Source: Rhodococcus sp. Z13
GTDB lineage: Bacteria; Actinomycetota; Actinomycetes; Mycobacteriales; Mycobacteriaceae
Length of the DNA: 64,000 nt
Assembly: GCF_025837095.1 (NCBI RefSeq)
Contig: NZ_CP107551.1
Location: 3,156,668-3,220,667 of the forward strand
Direction of reading: 5' to 3'
Below are positions 37,461-48,489 of the stretch, piece after piece. The notes below the pieces were generated by a model, which did no database searches, was not told the DNA's origin, and saw only the letters and a program-made list of their open reading frames with translations. A program made the translations under genes and the position numbers. Numbering within the stretch: the first letter of the stretch is position 1; each line of letters opens with the position of its first letter.

Positions 37461-37961
37461 ATGATCATCACACCTGCCCAGACCTGCGGTCCCCTCTTCG
37501 GATTCGCACTGACACCCCGCGGGATCACCGAGACCGTCCCGGAGGACCACCCCGAGGCGATCGTCATCGAGGGCACGGTCTACGACGGTGCGGGTGAGCA
37601 CGTCGACTACGGCGCGTTCCTCGAGTTCTGGAGCGACGAGCAGGCCTGCCGCGTGCGCACTCTCGAAGGCCGCTTCCGCACCGTCGTCCGCAAGCCCGCC
37701 CCCGTCACGCTCGCCGACGGTCATACGCTCGCACCGCAGTTGGGAATCTTCATCTTCACCCGCGGCCTGTCCGGCCCGCTGGTGACCAAGATGTACTTCC
37801 CCGACGAGACCGAGGCCAACGCCGCCGACGCGATCCTGCAGCAGGTGCCCGAGCACCGTCGGCCGGTGCTCGTCGCCGAGACCACCGACACGGAACGCCA
37901 TCTGCGGTACGACATCCGGCTGCAGGGCGAGCGCGAATCGGTGTTCTTCTCCCTCGACTGA
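37461..37961 (+). CDS. intradiol dioxygenase, PcaG-like (alpha) subunit
   Basis: 166 residues beginning MIITPAQTCGPLFGFAL, the QTxGP motif of PcaG, and ending RYDIRLQGERESVFF like other alpha subunits. It lacks the Fe ligands, as alpha subunits do, and is about 35 residues shorter than typical PcaG. The alpha subunit shapes the active site of the heterodimer, so shortening supports altered specificity. Lies 11 bp after the beta gene. Confidence 0.85.
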   Translation: MIITPAQTCGPLFGFALTPRGITETVPEDHPEAIVIEGTVYDGAGEHVDYGAFLEFWSDEQACRVRTLEGRFRTVVRKPAPVTLADGHTLAPQLGIFIFTRGLSGPLVTKMYFPDETEANAADAILQQVPEHRRPVLVAETTDTERHLRYDIRLQGERESVFFSLD

Positions 37962-38005
37962 ACGGGTTCGCACCCTCCTCCCCCGAACAGAAAGTGTTCT
38001 CCCCC

Positions 38006-38779
38006 ATGGAAGACAATCTCCTCGTCGAGCGTCAGGGTCACGTCCTGGTGCTCACCCTCAACCGCCCGAAGAAGCTCAACGCGATGGACAGCGCGCTGTA
38101 CATCCGCCTGACCGACGAGCTGCGCGGGGCCGACAAGGACGACGACATCCGGGCCGTGGTCATCCGCGGCGCGGGCGGCTCCTTCTGCTCCGGCGCCGAC
38201 ACCGGTGAGTTCGCCGAGCTCACCCCGGACAACACCGAACGCGTCGAGGCGCGTGCCGGGCTGACCTACGAGCTGCACAAGACCATCCCCGAGATCTCCA
38301 AGCCCGTCATCGCCGCGATCCACGGCTACGCCGTCGGCGGCGGTTGCGGTCTGGCGCTGGCCTGCGACATCACCATCGCCTCGGCCAACGTGAAGATGGG
38401 CTACCCCGAGATCAAGCACGGCCTCGTCGCCGCCGTGGTGATGGCCAACCTCACCAAGCAGCTCGGCCGCAAGGCCGGCTTCGAACTGGTCGCCACCGGT
38501 CGCCTCGTCGGCGCCGAGGAGGCCGCGAAGCTGGGCATGGTCACCCGCGTCGTGCCCGAGGGCGAGGAGTACGCCGAGGCCCTGAAGGTCGCGCAGGCAC
38601 TGTCCGAGCAGATCCCCACCTCCCTGCAGGCCACCAAGCGCCTCTACCAGCAGGTCGCCGACCTCCCGCTGTCGGAGGGCCTCGTCCGCGGTCGCCAGGC
38701 CAACGAGGAGATGCGCGAGTACCGTGCCGAGGCGCTCAAGGACTTCGGCGCCTCGGTCAAGGCAGCGAAGGCAGGCTGA
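38006..38779 (+). CDS. enoyl-CoA hydratase/isomerase-family protein lacking one catalytic Glu
   Basis: 257-residue crotonase-fold protein. Oxyanion-hole parts SFCSGADTGEF and YAVGGGCGLALACDITIA are present. The first hydratase glutamate (Glu144 of rat crotonase, in GGGCEL) is Gly115 here, whereas the second is Glu135 (YPEIKHGL). Members with one Glu often catalyse isomerisation, lyase or hydrolysis reactions rather than simple hydration. Acts on a CoA ester within the cluster; substrate unknown. Start at 38006. Confidence 0.85.
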   Translation: MEDNLLVERQGHVLVLTLNRPKKLNAMDSALYIRLTDELRGADKDDDIRAVVIRGAGGSFCSGADTGEFAELTPDNTERVEARAGLTYELHKTIPEISKPVIAAIHGYAVGGGCGLALACDITIASANVKMGYPEIKHGLVAAVVMANLTKQLGRKAGFELVATGRLVGAEEAAKLGMVTRVVPEGEEYAEALKVAQALSEQIPTSLQATKRLYQQVADLPLSEGLVRGRQANEEMREYRAEALKDFGASVKAAKAG

Positions 38780-38787
38780 GTCACACC

Positions 38788-39237
38788 ATGACGGATCCGA
38801 CCACCGCGGGGCAGCCCGTCCCGTTCACGCACGTCGTCGAGGACACGCTGCGCGTCAGCGATCTCGACTTCCAGCGGCACATGGGGAACACCGCCTTCAC
38901 CCAGGTGTTCGCGAACGCCCGCTTCGCCTTCCTGTCCGACGAGGTCCGGCCGATCGTCGGATTCGACGTCATCCTCGCGCTGGTCAAGCTGGACGTGGAG
39001 TTCAAGGGGCAGGTCCACTACCCCGCCGTGCTCCGCACCGGCACCCGCCTCGAGAAGGTGGGCCGTACCTCGATGACCCTGCTGCAGGAGATGTCGGTGG
39101 ACGGCCGTGTGGTCGCGACCTCCCGGTCGGTGTTCGTGCACACCGACCGGGCCAGCGGGAAGTCGATCCCGTGGCCGGACGCCGTCCACGAGCTCGCCTC
39201 CCCCGTCCTCGCAGAAACCGCGGCGGTCCCGTCATGA
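38788..39237 (+). CDS. 4HBT-type acyl-CoA thioesterase
   Basis: 149 residues, single hotdog domain. VSDLDFQRHMGNTAFTQVFANARFAFL near the N-terminus carries the catalytic Asp and the RH-x-N pattern of 4-hydroxybenzoyl-CoA thioesterase/YbgC proteins. Its stop overlaps the flavin reductase start by 4 bp. Likely releases a CoA-bound pathway acid or recycles CoA. Confidence 0.85.
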   Translation: MTDPTTAGQPVPFTHVVEDTLRVSDLDFQRHMGNTAFTQVFANARFAFLSDEVRPIVGFDVILALVKLDVEFKGQVHYPAVLRTGTRLEKVGRTSMTLLQEMSVDGRVVATSRSVFVHTDRASGKSIPWPDAVHELASPVLAETAAVPS

Positions 39238-39749
39238 GCGTCACCACGCTCGACCCGGCGACCTTCCGCCACGTACTGGGGCACCACCCCACCGGCGTCG
39301 CAGTCGTCGCCGGTCTCGATCCCGACGGCCAACCCGTCGGGCTCACCGTGGGAACCTTCACCTCGGTCTCCCTCGATCCGCCGCTGGTCGGTTTCCTCCC
39401 CACCCGGGAGTCGGCCAGCTTCGCGGAGATCCGCAAGGCAGGACGTTTCACCGTGAACGTCCTCGCGCACGACCAGGAGCACATCTGCCGGGCACTGGCG
39501 CGCCCTGCCGGTACCAAGTTCGACGGACTCGACTGGACGCCTTCCGGCAACGGCTGCCCTCTGCTGCCCGACGTCGTGTGCAGCATCGACTGCGAACTGG
39601 AGTCCTGCACCCCCGCCGGTGACCACTACTTCGTCACCGGCGCGGTGCAGGACCTGCGGATCCACCGGTCCGCCGCACCGCTGCTCTTCTTCCGCGGTGG
39701 ATTCGGCAGCTTCACGGGAATCGATCGGGAGGCCACCGCGACCCGGTAG
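39234..39749 (+). CDS. flavin reductase (HsaB/HpaC-like)
   Basis: 171 residues. Flavin-reductase signatures: HPTGVAVVAGLD, GLTVGTFTSVSLDPPLVGFLP and GRFTVNVLAHDQEHICR. Supplies reduced FMN/FAD. No oxygenase partner is in its own operon, so it presumably serves the HsaA-like oxygenase at 27013 encoded in a separate unit. Last gene of the seven-gene plus-strand operon. Confidence 0.9.
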   Translation: MSVTTLDPATFRHVLGHHPTGVAVVAGLDPDGQPVGLTVGTFTSVSLDPPLVGFLPTRESASFAEIRKAGRFTVNVLAHDQEHICRALARPAGTKFDGLDWTPSGNGCPLLPDVVCSIDCELESCTPAGDHYFVTGAVQDLRIHRSAAPLLFFRGGFGSFTGIDREATATR

Positions 39750-39773
39750 ACCGTCCCGAACGGAAGTGAAGTA

Positions 39774-39817
39774 CGGAAGACCCCCCGATGCGCCCTCGGC
39801 GCCCGGGGGGTCTTCCG
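39774..39817. terminator. terminator of the P450-dioxygenase operon
   Basis: 13-bp stem (39774-39786 with 39805-39817) with a GC-rich loop, 24 bp after the flavin reductase stop. Confidence 0.85.
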
Positions 39818-39900
39818 CATGCCCGGGATCCACGGAATCCGTTGCTGCAGAACGGGGCAGGAGTTCCCGTTCCGGTCGCCGGCGCGCACCGCCCCACACC

Positions 39901-39940
39901 CCGAAGGCCCGTGCCGGACGGTTCCGGCACGGGCCTTCGG
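39901..39940. terminator. terminator facing the MmgE/PrpD gene
   Basis: Near-perfect 40-bp palindrome with an 18-bp stem, 13 bp beyond the stop of the minus-strand MmgE/PrpD gene. With the hairpin at 39774 it separates two convergent units. Confidence 0.88.
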
Positions 39941-39953
39941 GGGTGGATTCGGA

Positions 39954-41375
39954 TCAGGCCGAAGCGGTCGCCTCGGGGCTGATCAGCGCCGCGACGACGC
40001 TGCGGGCGTCCTCCACGGACGCCAGATCGGCGGTCATGTGCTCGAGCGCACGAACCTGCTCGTCGGACAGGCTCCAGGGGGCGTATCCGACGCAGTCGCC
40101 GAAGGCCTGGGCCTGCTCCTCGAGCGTGAGGGGGTTGCCGGGATAACCCGGGCCGATCTCCAGCTCGCGCACCCACGTCCCACCGGACTTCGTCCGCATC
40201 TCGACGCGCGACGACGAGTGCCCGGTCAGTTCCGGATCGAAGTGCACGGCGATCCGCGACATCATCTCGGAACCGTCGAGTTCCGCGACCCGCTCGGGCT
40301 CGAAGTGCTCGAGCAGGGACGCCCCGCGCACGAGGGCGTTCGCGCACGTGTACTGGGCGCTGAACTGCGCGTTGACCCGGGGCTTGGTGCCCGGCTCGAA
40401 CGGCTTGCCGATCAGGTTGTAGGCGAACGACGGCAGGAAGATGTCGACGTGCTCGATGTCGTCCTTCGAGAAGGACTCCAGCGCGAGCAGAGCCGACTCC
40501 GTGACGCCCTGCGTGAGACCGCAGCTCGGATACTTCTTGAAGAAGATCCCGTCGAGGTGGTACTCCTGCCCGAGCCCCACGACGAAGGACTCCGGGGTCC
40601 GCTCGCCGTGGGCGTAGAGCTCGGCGTAGCCGAACGGGCCGGAGATGTAGTGGTCGGGGCCGGTGAGTCCCGCCAGTGCGAACTGGACGCTCTGGACGGC
40701 GGTTTCAGCGGTCCAACCCTGGATCAGCCGCACTGCCAGGGAGGCGTCGACGTTGCTCTGGAAGCTCGCCGCACACCGGTTGAACGACAGCGCCAGCGCG
40801 TGGAGGGTCTGCCCGGTGTCGAGGCCCGCGGCGCGCGCCGCGGCAGCGGTGGCGGCCATGAGACCGGCGACGCCGGTGGGGTCGAGACCGGCGTACTGCT
40901 CCTCGGTGAGGTTGAACCGGACCCCGGCCTCGAGACCGACGGCCAGCGCGGTGAGCAGTTCCGCGCCGCTGCATCCGCCGCGCAGTTCCGCGGCGGCCAG
41001 GGCCGCGGGCACGACGGACGAGCCCATGTGCAGACCCGGGACCATCGTGTCGCAGTAGTCCAGGGCACGCGCCATGGTGCCGTTGAGCAGCGCGGCACTG
41101 CGGGCGGGCAGCGGATCGCCGTGGACGAACGAACGCGCCTCGGCACGCCCGCCCTGGGCGACGACCAGCTGCCGCAGTTCGGCGATTCCGTCCTGCGCGG
41201 CACCGGCGATCGCGGTGCCGCACACCGTGCGCAGCACCTGGTGGGTGACCGCCCGCACGTCCTCGGGAACGGCGGTGAGCGGCGTCTCGGCGACGAACCG
41301 TGCCATCCGCTGTTCCGGGGACTCCGGGATCTCGTGTGCGTCCGGAGCGGGACGCGTTGCGGTGTCGATACTCAT
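39954..41375 (-). CDS. MmgE/PrpD-family protein
   Basis: 473 residues. Family features: NGTMARALDYCDTMVPGLHMGSSVVPAALAAAE, GVAGLMAATAAAARAAGLD and KYPSCGLTQGVTESAL. The family includes 2-methylcitrate dehydratase (PrpD) and cis-aconitate decarboxylase, both acting on tricarboxylates. There is no prpB or prpC beside it. In this cluster it probably dehydrates, isomerises or decarboxylates a tricarboxylic ring-fission product (inference). Start at 41375; coupled with the transporter upstream, 8 bp apart. Confidence 0.87.
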   Translation of the reverse strand: MSIDTATRPAPDAHEIPESPEQRMARFVAETPLTAVPEDVRAVTHQVLRTVCGTAIAGAAQDGIAELRQLVVAQGGRAEARSFVHGDPLPARSAALLNGTMARALDYCDTMVPGLHMGSSVVPAALAAAELRGGCSGAELLTALAVGLEAGVRFNLTEEQYAGLDPTGVAGLMAATAAAARAAGLDTGQTLHALALSFNRCAASFQSNVDASLAVRLIQGWTAETAVQSVQFALAGLTGPDHYISGPFGYAELYAHGERTPESFVVGLGQEYHLDGIFFKKYPSCGLTQGVTESALLALESFSKDDIEHVDIFLPSFAYNLIGKPFEPGTKPRVNAQFSAQYTCANALVRGASLLEHFEPERVAELDGSEMMSRIAVHFDPELTGHSSSRVEMRTKSGGTWVRELEIGPGYPGNPLTLEEQAQAFGDCVGYAPWSLSDEQVRALEHMTADLASVEDARSVVAALISPEATASA

Positions 41376-41383
41376 GGAATTCC

Positions 41384-42715
41384 TCAGGACTGGGGCAGGG
41401 CCTTGGACGCGGTCCGTCCCACCGTGGCGACGCTGACCAGGCCGACGACGGCGACCAGGATCACCCATCCTGCCGGACTGGTGTCCGAGCCGGTGCGCTG
41501 GACCAGCATCTCGGCGATGAGGGGTGCGGTGCCACCGGCGATGATGGTGCCCAGGTTGTAGCCGAGCGCGATGCCGGTGTAGCGCACGTTCGTCGGGAAC
41601 AGCTCGGCCGCGAGGGCGTAGGTGGGCACCTGGACGAAGCCGTTGAAGAACATGTAGACGACGTAGACCCCGATGGCCAGGGCGATGCTGCTCGTCGTGG
41701 ACAGGATCGAGAAGGCCGGCCAGGCGACGAGCGCCAGCGCGACGTAGCCGATCATCAGCACCGGCTTGCGGTCGAACCGGTCGGAGAGCAGACCGGGCAG
41801 CGGGAAGGTCACGACCGCGATGGCGATACCGGCGGCCGCGATCCACGCGATCGCGGTGGGCGAGATGTTCCCCTTGCGCTGCAGGAAGATTCCGAAGTAG
41901 GTCAGGCCGATGTAGACCGTGCCGTTGAGGGCGACCGACATGCCGAGCACGCGGAGCACGGACAGCGGGTGGCTGCGGATGACGGCGGCGAGCGGCCGCT
42001 TCTCCACGGTCTTGCCCTCGAGGCTCTCCTCCAACGCCCGGAACTGTGGGCTGTCCTCGAGCCGCAGACGTCCCCACAGGGCGAGCGCCGCGAAGACGAC
42101 GGAGATCAGGAACGGGATGCGCCATCCCCAGGACTGCATCTGCTCGGGCGTCAGGCCCAGGCGGACCACACCGACGACTGCCGCGGCCACGGCGAAGCCG
42201 AAGGTGGCGCCCATGGCCGTCGAGCTGCCGTAGACGCCGCGACGGCCCGCGGGTGCGAGCTCGGCGACGTAGGTGGCGGCACCGCCGACCTCACCGCCGG
42301 CGGCGAAGCCCTGGACGAGGCGCACGATGACGATCGCGACCGTCGCGGAGATGCCGATGTCGAGATAGGTGGGCAGCAGGCCCATCGCGATGCAGGCGAC
42401 CGACATCAGCAGCACGGTCGCGACGAGGGCGAAGCGGCGACCGCGCCGGTCGCCGAGTATCCCGAAGAACCAGCCGCCGAGGGGGCGGACCAGGTACGAG
42501 GATGCGAAGACCGCCAGCGCCGACAGTGTCGCGGTGGCGGGGTCCTGTTCGGGGAAGAACAGCGGTGCGAGCGTCAGGGCGAGGAAGCCGTAGACGCTGA
42601 AGTCGTAGTACTCGATGACCGTGCCGACGCCGCCGGCGAAGGCGGCCCGACGTGCCATGGCCGGGTTTCCACCCGTCCCGGCCTCCTTTTCGGTGAGTTC
42701 ACCGCTGGTGGTCAT
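41384..42715 (-). CDS. MFS transporter, MHS type
   Basis: 443 residues, 12 membrane helices. VGTVIEYYDFSVYGFLALTLAPLFF, GILGDRRGRRFALVATV, VRLVQGFAAGGEVGGAATYVAE and WGWRIPFLIS match the metabolite:H+ symporter group. It has GGAGG before the ATG at 42715. Forms a two-gene unit with MmgE/PrpD, divergent from iclR. Probably imports a tricarboxylate or aromatic acid used by the cluster. Confidence 0.88.
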   Translation of the reverse strand: MTTSGELTEKEAGTGGNPAMARRAAFAGGVGTVIEYYDFSVYGFLALTLAPLFFPEQDPATATLSALAVFASSYLVRPLGGWFFGILGDRRGRRFALVATVLLMSVACIAMGLLPTYLDIGISATVAIVIVRLVQGFAAGGEVGGAATYVAELAPAGRRGVYGSSTAMGATFGFAVAAAVVGVVRLGLTPEQMQSWGWRIPFLISVVFAALALWGRLRLEDSPQFRALEESLEGKTVEKRPLAAVIRSHPLSVLRVLGMSVALNGTVYIGLTYFGIFLQRKGNISPTAIAWIAAAGIAIAVVTFPLPGLLSDRFDRKPVLMIGYVALALVAWPAFSILSTTSSIALAIGVYVVYMFFNGFVQVPTYALAAELFPTNVRYTGIALGYNLGTIIAGGTAPLIAEMLVQRTGSDTSPAGWVILVAVVGLVSVATVGRTASKALPQS

Positions 42716-42720
42716 ATTCC

Positions 42721-42747
42721 TCCTAGCCCTAGGACCACTGAGTGGTC
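42721..42747. promoter_or_regulatory. two adjacent palindromes in the leader of the MHS transporter
   Basis: TCCTAG-CC-CTAGGA (42721-42734) overlaps the Shine-Dalgarno region of the transporter, next to GACCACT-G-AGTGGTC (42733-42747). Both are perfect. They lie within 35 bp upstream of the ATG at 42715, so as RNA they could fold over the ribosome site, or as DNA bind a repressor. Confidence 0.55.
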
Positions 42748-42802
42748 GCCAAGAACCACAGAACGGTCTGTGTCATGCGTCACGCATCGAATCACGTTGG
42801 TC

Positions 42803-42814
42803 TTGACAAGTCAA
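42803..42814. promoter_or_regulatory. TTGACAAGTCAA palindrome between transporter and iclR
   Basis: Perfect inverted repeat TTGAC-AA-GTCAA, the reverse complement of the one at 33667. On the minus strand TTGACT is followed by 17 nt and TTCGAT, a plausible promoter for the transporter unit. A second small repeat, AATCC-N7-GGATT, is at 42826-42842. Candidate binding sites of the IclR protein encoded 60 bp away. Confidence 0.6.
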
Positions 42815-42863
42815 TACGGCTCCAGAATCCATCAGACGGATTGAACAAACCGTATAGTGGATC

Positions 42864-42869
42864 TAGAGT
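42864..42869 (+). promoter_or_regulatory. -10 element of a likely leaderless promoter (iclR)
   Basis: TAGAGT, 7 nt, then ATG at 42877; no Shine-Dalgarno is present before that ATG. Supports 42877 as the start. Confidence 0.5.
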
Positions 42870-42876
42870 GGCAGGC

Positions 42877-43638
42877 ATGACACAGGCATCGACGGGCACG
42901 GACGGCGGCGTCCGGAGCGTGGCCCGCGCGTTCGATCTGCTCAACGGATTCGACGCCGAGCATCCGGTCCGGACGCTGCGCGAACTCGTCGAGCTCAGCG
43001 GCCTGCCCAAGTCGACGGTGGTGCGCCTGCTGGGCACGCTCACCTCGCAGGGCCTCGTCGCGAACCGGGGCGACTCGACCACCTACAGCGTCGGCCCCGC
43101 CTTCCTGCGCTGGGTCGCGCTGGCCGATGCGATGTGGGAGGTCGGCGCCGAGGCGCGGCAGCTGATGACGGACCTGCGCGACCGTTGCGGCGAGACCGTG
43201 AACATCTACATCCGCCAGGACCTGCACCGTGTGTCGATCGCCCAGGTCGAGGGCACCACGACGGTCCGCAGCGTGGTGCAGGTCGGCGAGCGGTACCCGC
43301 TCGTCGCCGGCGCCGCCGGCCGCATCCTGCTCGGCGGGTGCCCGGACGAGGTCCTCGACACGCTGGCCGAGCAGGAGGGCGCGACGGACCTGCGCAACGG
43401 CGCCGCCGGCGCCCGGGAGGTGGGATACGCGATCACCCACGGCGACCGGGAACTCGGCGCCTCCGCCGTCGCCGCGCCGATCGTGTCCGCCGACGGGCGC
43501 GTCCTCGCCGCCCTGTCCATCAGCGGACCCACGTCGCGGTTCACCGCCGACCGGGTCGCGCGCTACGTCGACGCCGTAACAGACACCGCCCGCCAGATCA
43601 GTGCTGTCGGGCTCGGAACCGTGGAGGCATTCCTGTGA
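42877..43638 (+). CDS. IclR-family transcriptional regulator
   Basis: 253 residues. N-terminal winged helix (VRSVARAFDLLNGF, TLRELVELSGLPKSTVVRLLGTLTSQGLV) and C-terminal effector domain (YPLVAGAAGRILLGG, GAAGAREVGYAITHGDRELGASAVAAPI). IclR proteins of this kind often control aromatic-acid pathways. First gene of a tight operon iclR, CoA-transferase, citryl-CoA lyase-like, aconitase, each joined by a 4-bp overlap, so the regulator is made with enzymes it presumably controls. Confidence 0.92.
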   Translation: MTQASTGTDGGVRSVARAFDLLNGFDAEHPVRTLRELVELSGLPKSTVVRLLGTLTSQGLVANRGDSTTYSVGPAFLRWVALADAMWEVGAEARQLMTDLRDRCGETVNIYIRQDLHRVSIAQVEGTTTVRSVVQVGERYPLVAGAAGRILLGGCPDEVLDTLAEQEGATDLRNGAAGAREVGYAITHGDRELGASAVAAPIVSADGRVLAALSISGPTSRFTADRVARYVDAVTDTARQISAVGLGTVEAFL

Positions 43639-44840
43639 CCACCGACCTGCTCGAGGGCGTGCGCGTCCTCGACATGACCAATGTCCTGGCCGGGCCGTTC
43701 GCCGGCTACCAGCTGGCACTCCTCGGCGCCGACGTCGTGAAGGTGGAGACCACCGGCAGCGGCGATCTCGCACGCCAGCTGGGCGCCGATCCCGACCTGA
43801 GCGCCGAGTACATGGGCGTGTCCTTCCTCGCCCAGAACTCCGGCAAGCGCTCCGTCACGGTGAACCTCAAGACCGCCGGCGGCAAGGAGGTCTTCGAGCG
43901 GTTGCTCGCCGAGGCCGACGTGCTGCTGGAGAACTTCCGGCCCGGCGTTCTCGAGCGGCTCGGCTTCGGCTGGGAGCGCCTGCAGGAGATCAACCCCCGC
44001 CTGATCTACTGCGCGGTCTCCGGTTTCGGTGCCACCGGTCCGCTGAGCGGCCGCCCCGCCTACGACCAGGTGATCCAGGGCATGTCGGGCATCATGAGCG
44101 TCACCGGCGACGCCGAGTCCGCTCCCCTGCGCGTCGGCTACCCCGTCTGCGACAGCTTCGGCGGGCTCGCCGCCGCCATGGCCGTGTGCGCCGCCATCGT
44201 CCGGCAGCGCCGCACCGGCCGCGGCGCCTATCTGGACACGTCCATGCTGGACGCCGCACTGACCTCCATGGGCTGGGTGGTCTCCAACCACCTCGTGACC
44301 GGTAAGGAACCGGTACCCATGGGCAACGAGAACATGACCTCCGCCCCCTCGGGCGCCTTCCGGACCGCCGACGGTGTCCTCAACATCGCCGCGAACAAGC
44401 AGGAGCAGTTCGAGATCCTGTGCAAGGTGCTCGGGCGGGAGGAGCTGATCTCCGACCCCCGTTTCGTCACCCGCGAGGACCGCAAGCGCAACCGCTACAT
44501 TCTGCGCGACGAACTCGAGATCTCGCTCGAGCAGAAGAGCGCGGCCGAGTGGGACGAACTCCTCCTCGACACCGGTGTTCCGGCCGCCCCGGTCGTGCCG
44601 GTGTCGGAATCCCTCCGCTCCGAACAGATCCGGCACCGGAAGCTGGTCACCGAGGTGGAGATGCCGGTCGGAGACGCCGACACCGTCCAGGTGCTCGGCC
44701 TTCCCACCCACGTCGACGGCCGGGCCGTCGGCCCCGCCACCCGCCCGCCGACCCTGGGCGAGCACACCGACGAGATCCTGTCCGAGATCGGTTTCAGCGC
44801 AGACCAGATCGCAGACTTCCACCGGGAGGGCGCAGTATGA
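43635..44840 (+). CDS. CaiB/BaiF class III CoA-transferase
   Basis: 401 residues, GTG start overlapping the iclR stop. LLEGVRVLDMTNVLAGPFAGYQLALLGADVVKVET, NSGKRSVTVNLK, LLENFRPGVLERLGFG and the catalytic Asp in GYPVCDSFGG. Second CoA-transferase of the cluster; being cotranslated with the intact citryl-CoA-lyase-like enzyme and aconitase, it probably makes the CoA ester that the lyase cleaves (inference). Confidence 0.9.
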   Translation: MTTDLLEGVRVLDMTNVLAGPFAGYQLALLGADVVKVETTGSGDLARQLGADPDLSAEYMGVSFLAQNSGKRSVTVNLKTAGGKEVFERLLAEADVLLENFRPGVLERLGFGWERLQEINPRLIYCAVSGFGATGPLSGRPAYDQVIQGMSGIMSVTGDAESAPLRVGYPVCDSFGGLAAAMAVCAAIVRQRRTGRGAYLDTSMLDAALTSMGWVVSNHLVTGKEPVPMGNENMTSAPSGAFRTADGVLNIAANKQEQFEILCKVLGREELISDPRFVTREDRKRNRYILRDELEISLEQKSAAEWDELLLDTGVPAAPVVPVSESLRSEQIRHRKLVTEVEMPVGDADTVQVLGLPTHVDGRAVGPATRPPTLGEHTDEILSEIGFSADQIADFHREGAV

Positions 44841-45759
44841 GCACCACATCCACAGTGACCGAACAGAATTCGCAGCAGTCGGCGATCTCGCCGGCCCGCG
44901 CCGCCGCCCTGGCCGCGGTCGACTCGCAGAAGTCGGCCGACTGGTGGAGCACCGCGGTCTCCGACATCGAACCCGACGTGATCCGGTTCCGCGGCTACCC
45001 CATCCAGGACCTCATCCGGCATGCCACCTTCGTCGAGACCATCTGGACGATGGTGCGCGGCACGGCCCCCACCCGCGCCGAGGCCGCCCTGCTCGAGAAG
45101 GCCCTCGTCGCCGCGGTCGACCACGGCCCCCAGGCCCCCTCGATCGCCGCGGCCCGCATGGCCGCGACCTGCGGTGTCGGACTCCACGGCGCGATGTCGA
45201 CCGGTGTCGGCCTGCTCGGTGACGTCCACGGCGGCGCCGGCCAGCAGTGCGTCGAGTTCCTGCAGCGGCTCGTGGCCCGGGCCGAGGGCGGTGACCTCGC
45301 CGAGGCCGTCGCGGCCGAGATCGCCGCGTACCGCGAACGCCGGGCCTACGTCCCCGGTTTCGGGCACCGCTTCCACACCCGCGACCCCCGGCGCGATCCG
45401 CTGCTCGAGGCGGTGCAGGACGCCGTCGACGCCGGTGTCGTGTCCGGCCGCTACCTGGCCGCGGCGCTCGAGCTCGAGGCCCAGCTCTCCGCGGGCCGTA
45501 CCCGCCCGGTCCCGATGAACATCGACGGCGCGACCGCCGTCATCTACGCCGAACTCGGGTTCAGCGCCGAGCTCGCGCGCGGCCTGTTCATCCTGTCCCG
45601 GTCGGTGGGCGTGCTCGCCCACAGCTGGGAGGAATCGCAGAGCGGCCGCCGCATCAAGGGCCCGATGCCGCCCCCGCTGCTCCCCACCTACACCGGATAT
45701 CCCGAACGCGCCTGGGGTGCAGACGATTCCGGGACGGCACCGTCGGAGGTCCCCGCCGA

Positions 45760-45763
<4 letters not shown>
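44837..45763 (+). CDS. citrate synthase-family citryl-CoA lyase-like enzyme
   Basis: 308 residues. The full catalytic triad of the family is visible: His96 (AVDHGPQAPS), His177 (VPGFGHRFH) and Asp230 (MNIDGATAV). An N-terminal extension of about 45 residues precedes the domain. Too short for citrate synthase and lacking its N-terminal domain, it resembles citryl-CoA lyase, which splits citryl-CoA into acetyl-CoA and oxaloacetate. Starts in a 4-bp overlap with the CoA-transferase and ends in a 4-bp overlap with aconitase. Confidence 0.82.
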
Positions 45764-48417
<2,654 letters not shown>

Positions 48418-48437
48418 CACCGTCTCACCGGAAGGAT

Positions 48438-48469
48438 CGAGGGGCGTTCTCCACCGGGAACGCCCCTCG
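48438..48469 (+). terminator. terminator after aconitase gene
   Basis: 12-bp stem (48438-48449 with 48458-48469) and 8-nt loop, 20 bp after the stop; no clear T-tract. Marks the right end of the catabolic block. Confidence 0.75.
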
Positions 48470-48489
48470 GTGCGTCTCGGCGTCCGGTC

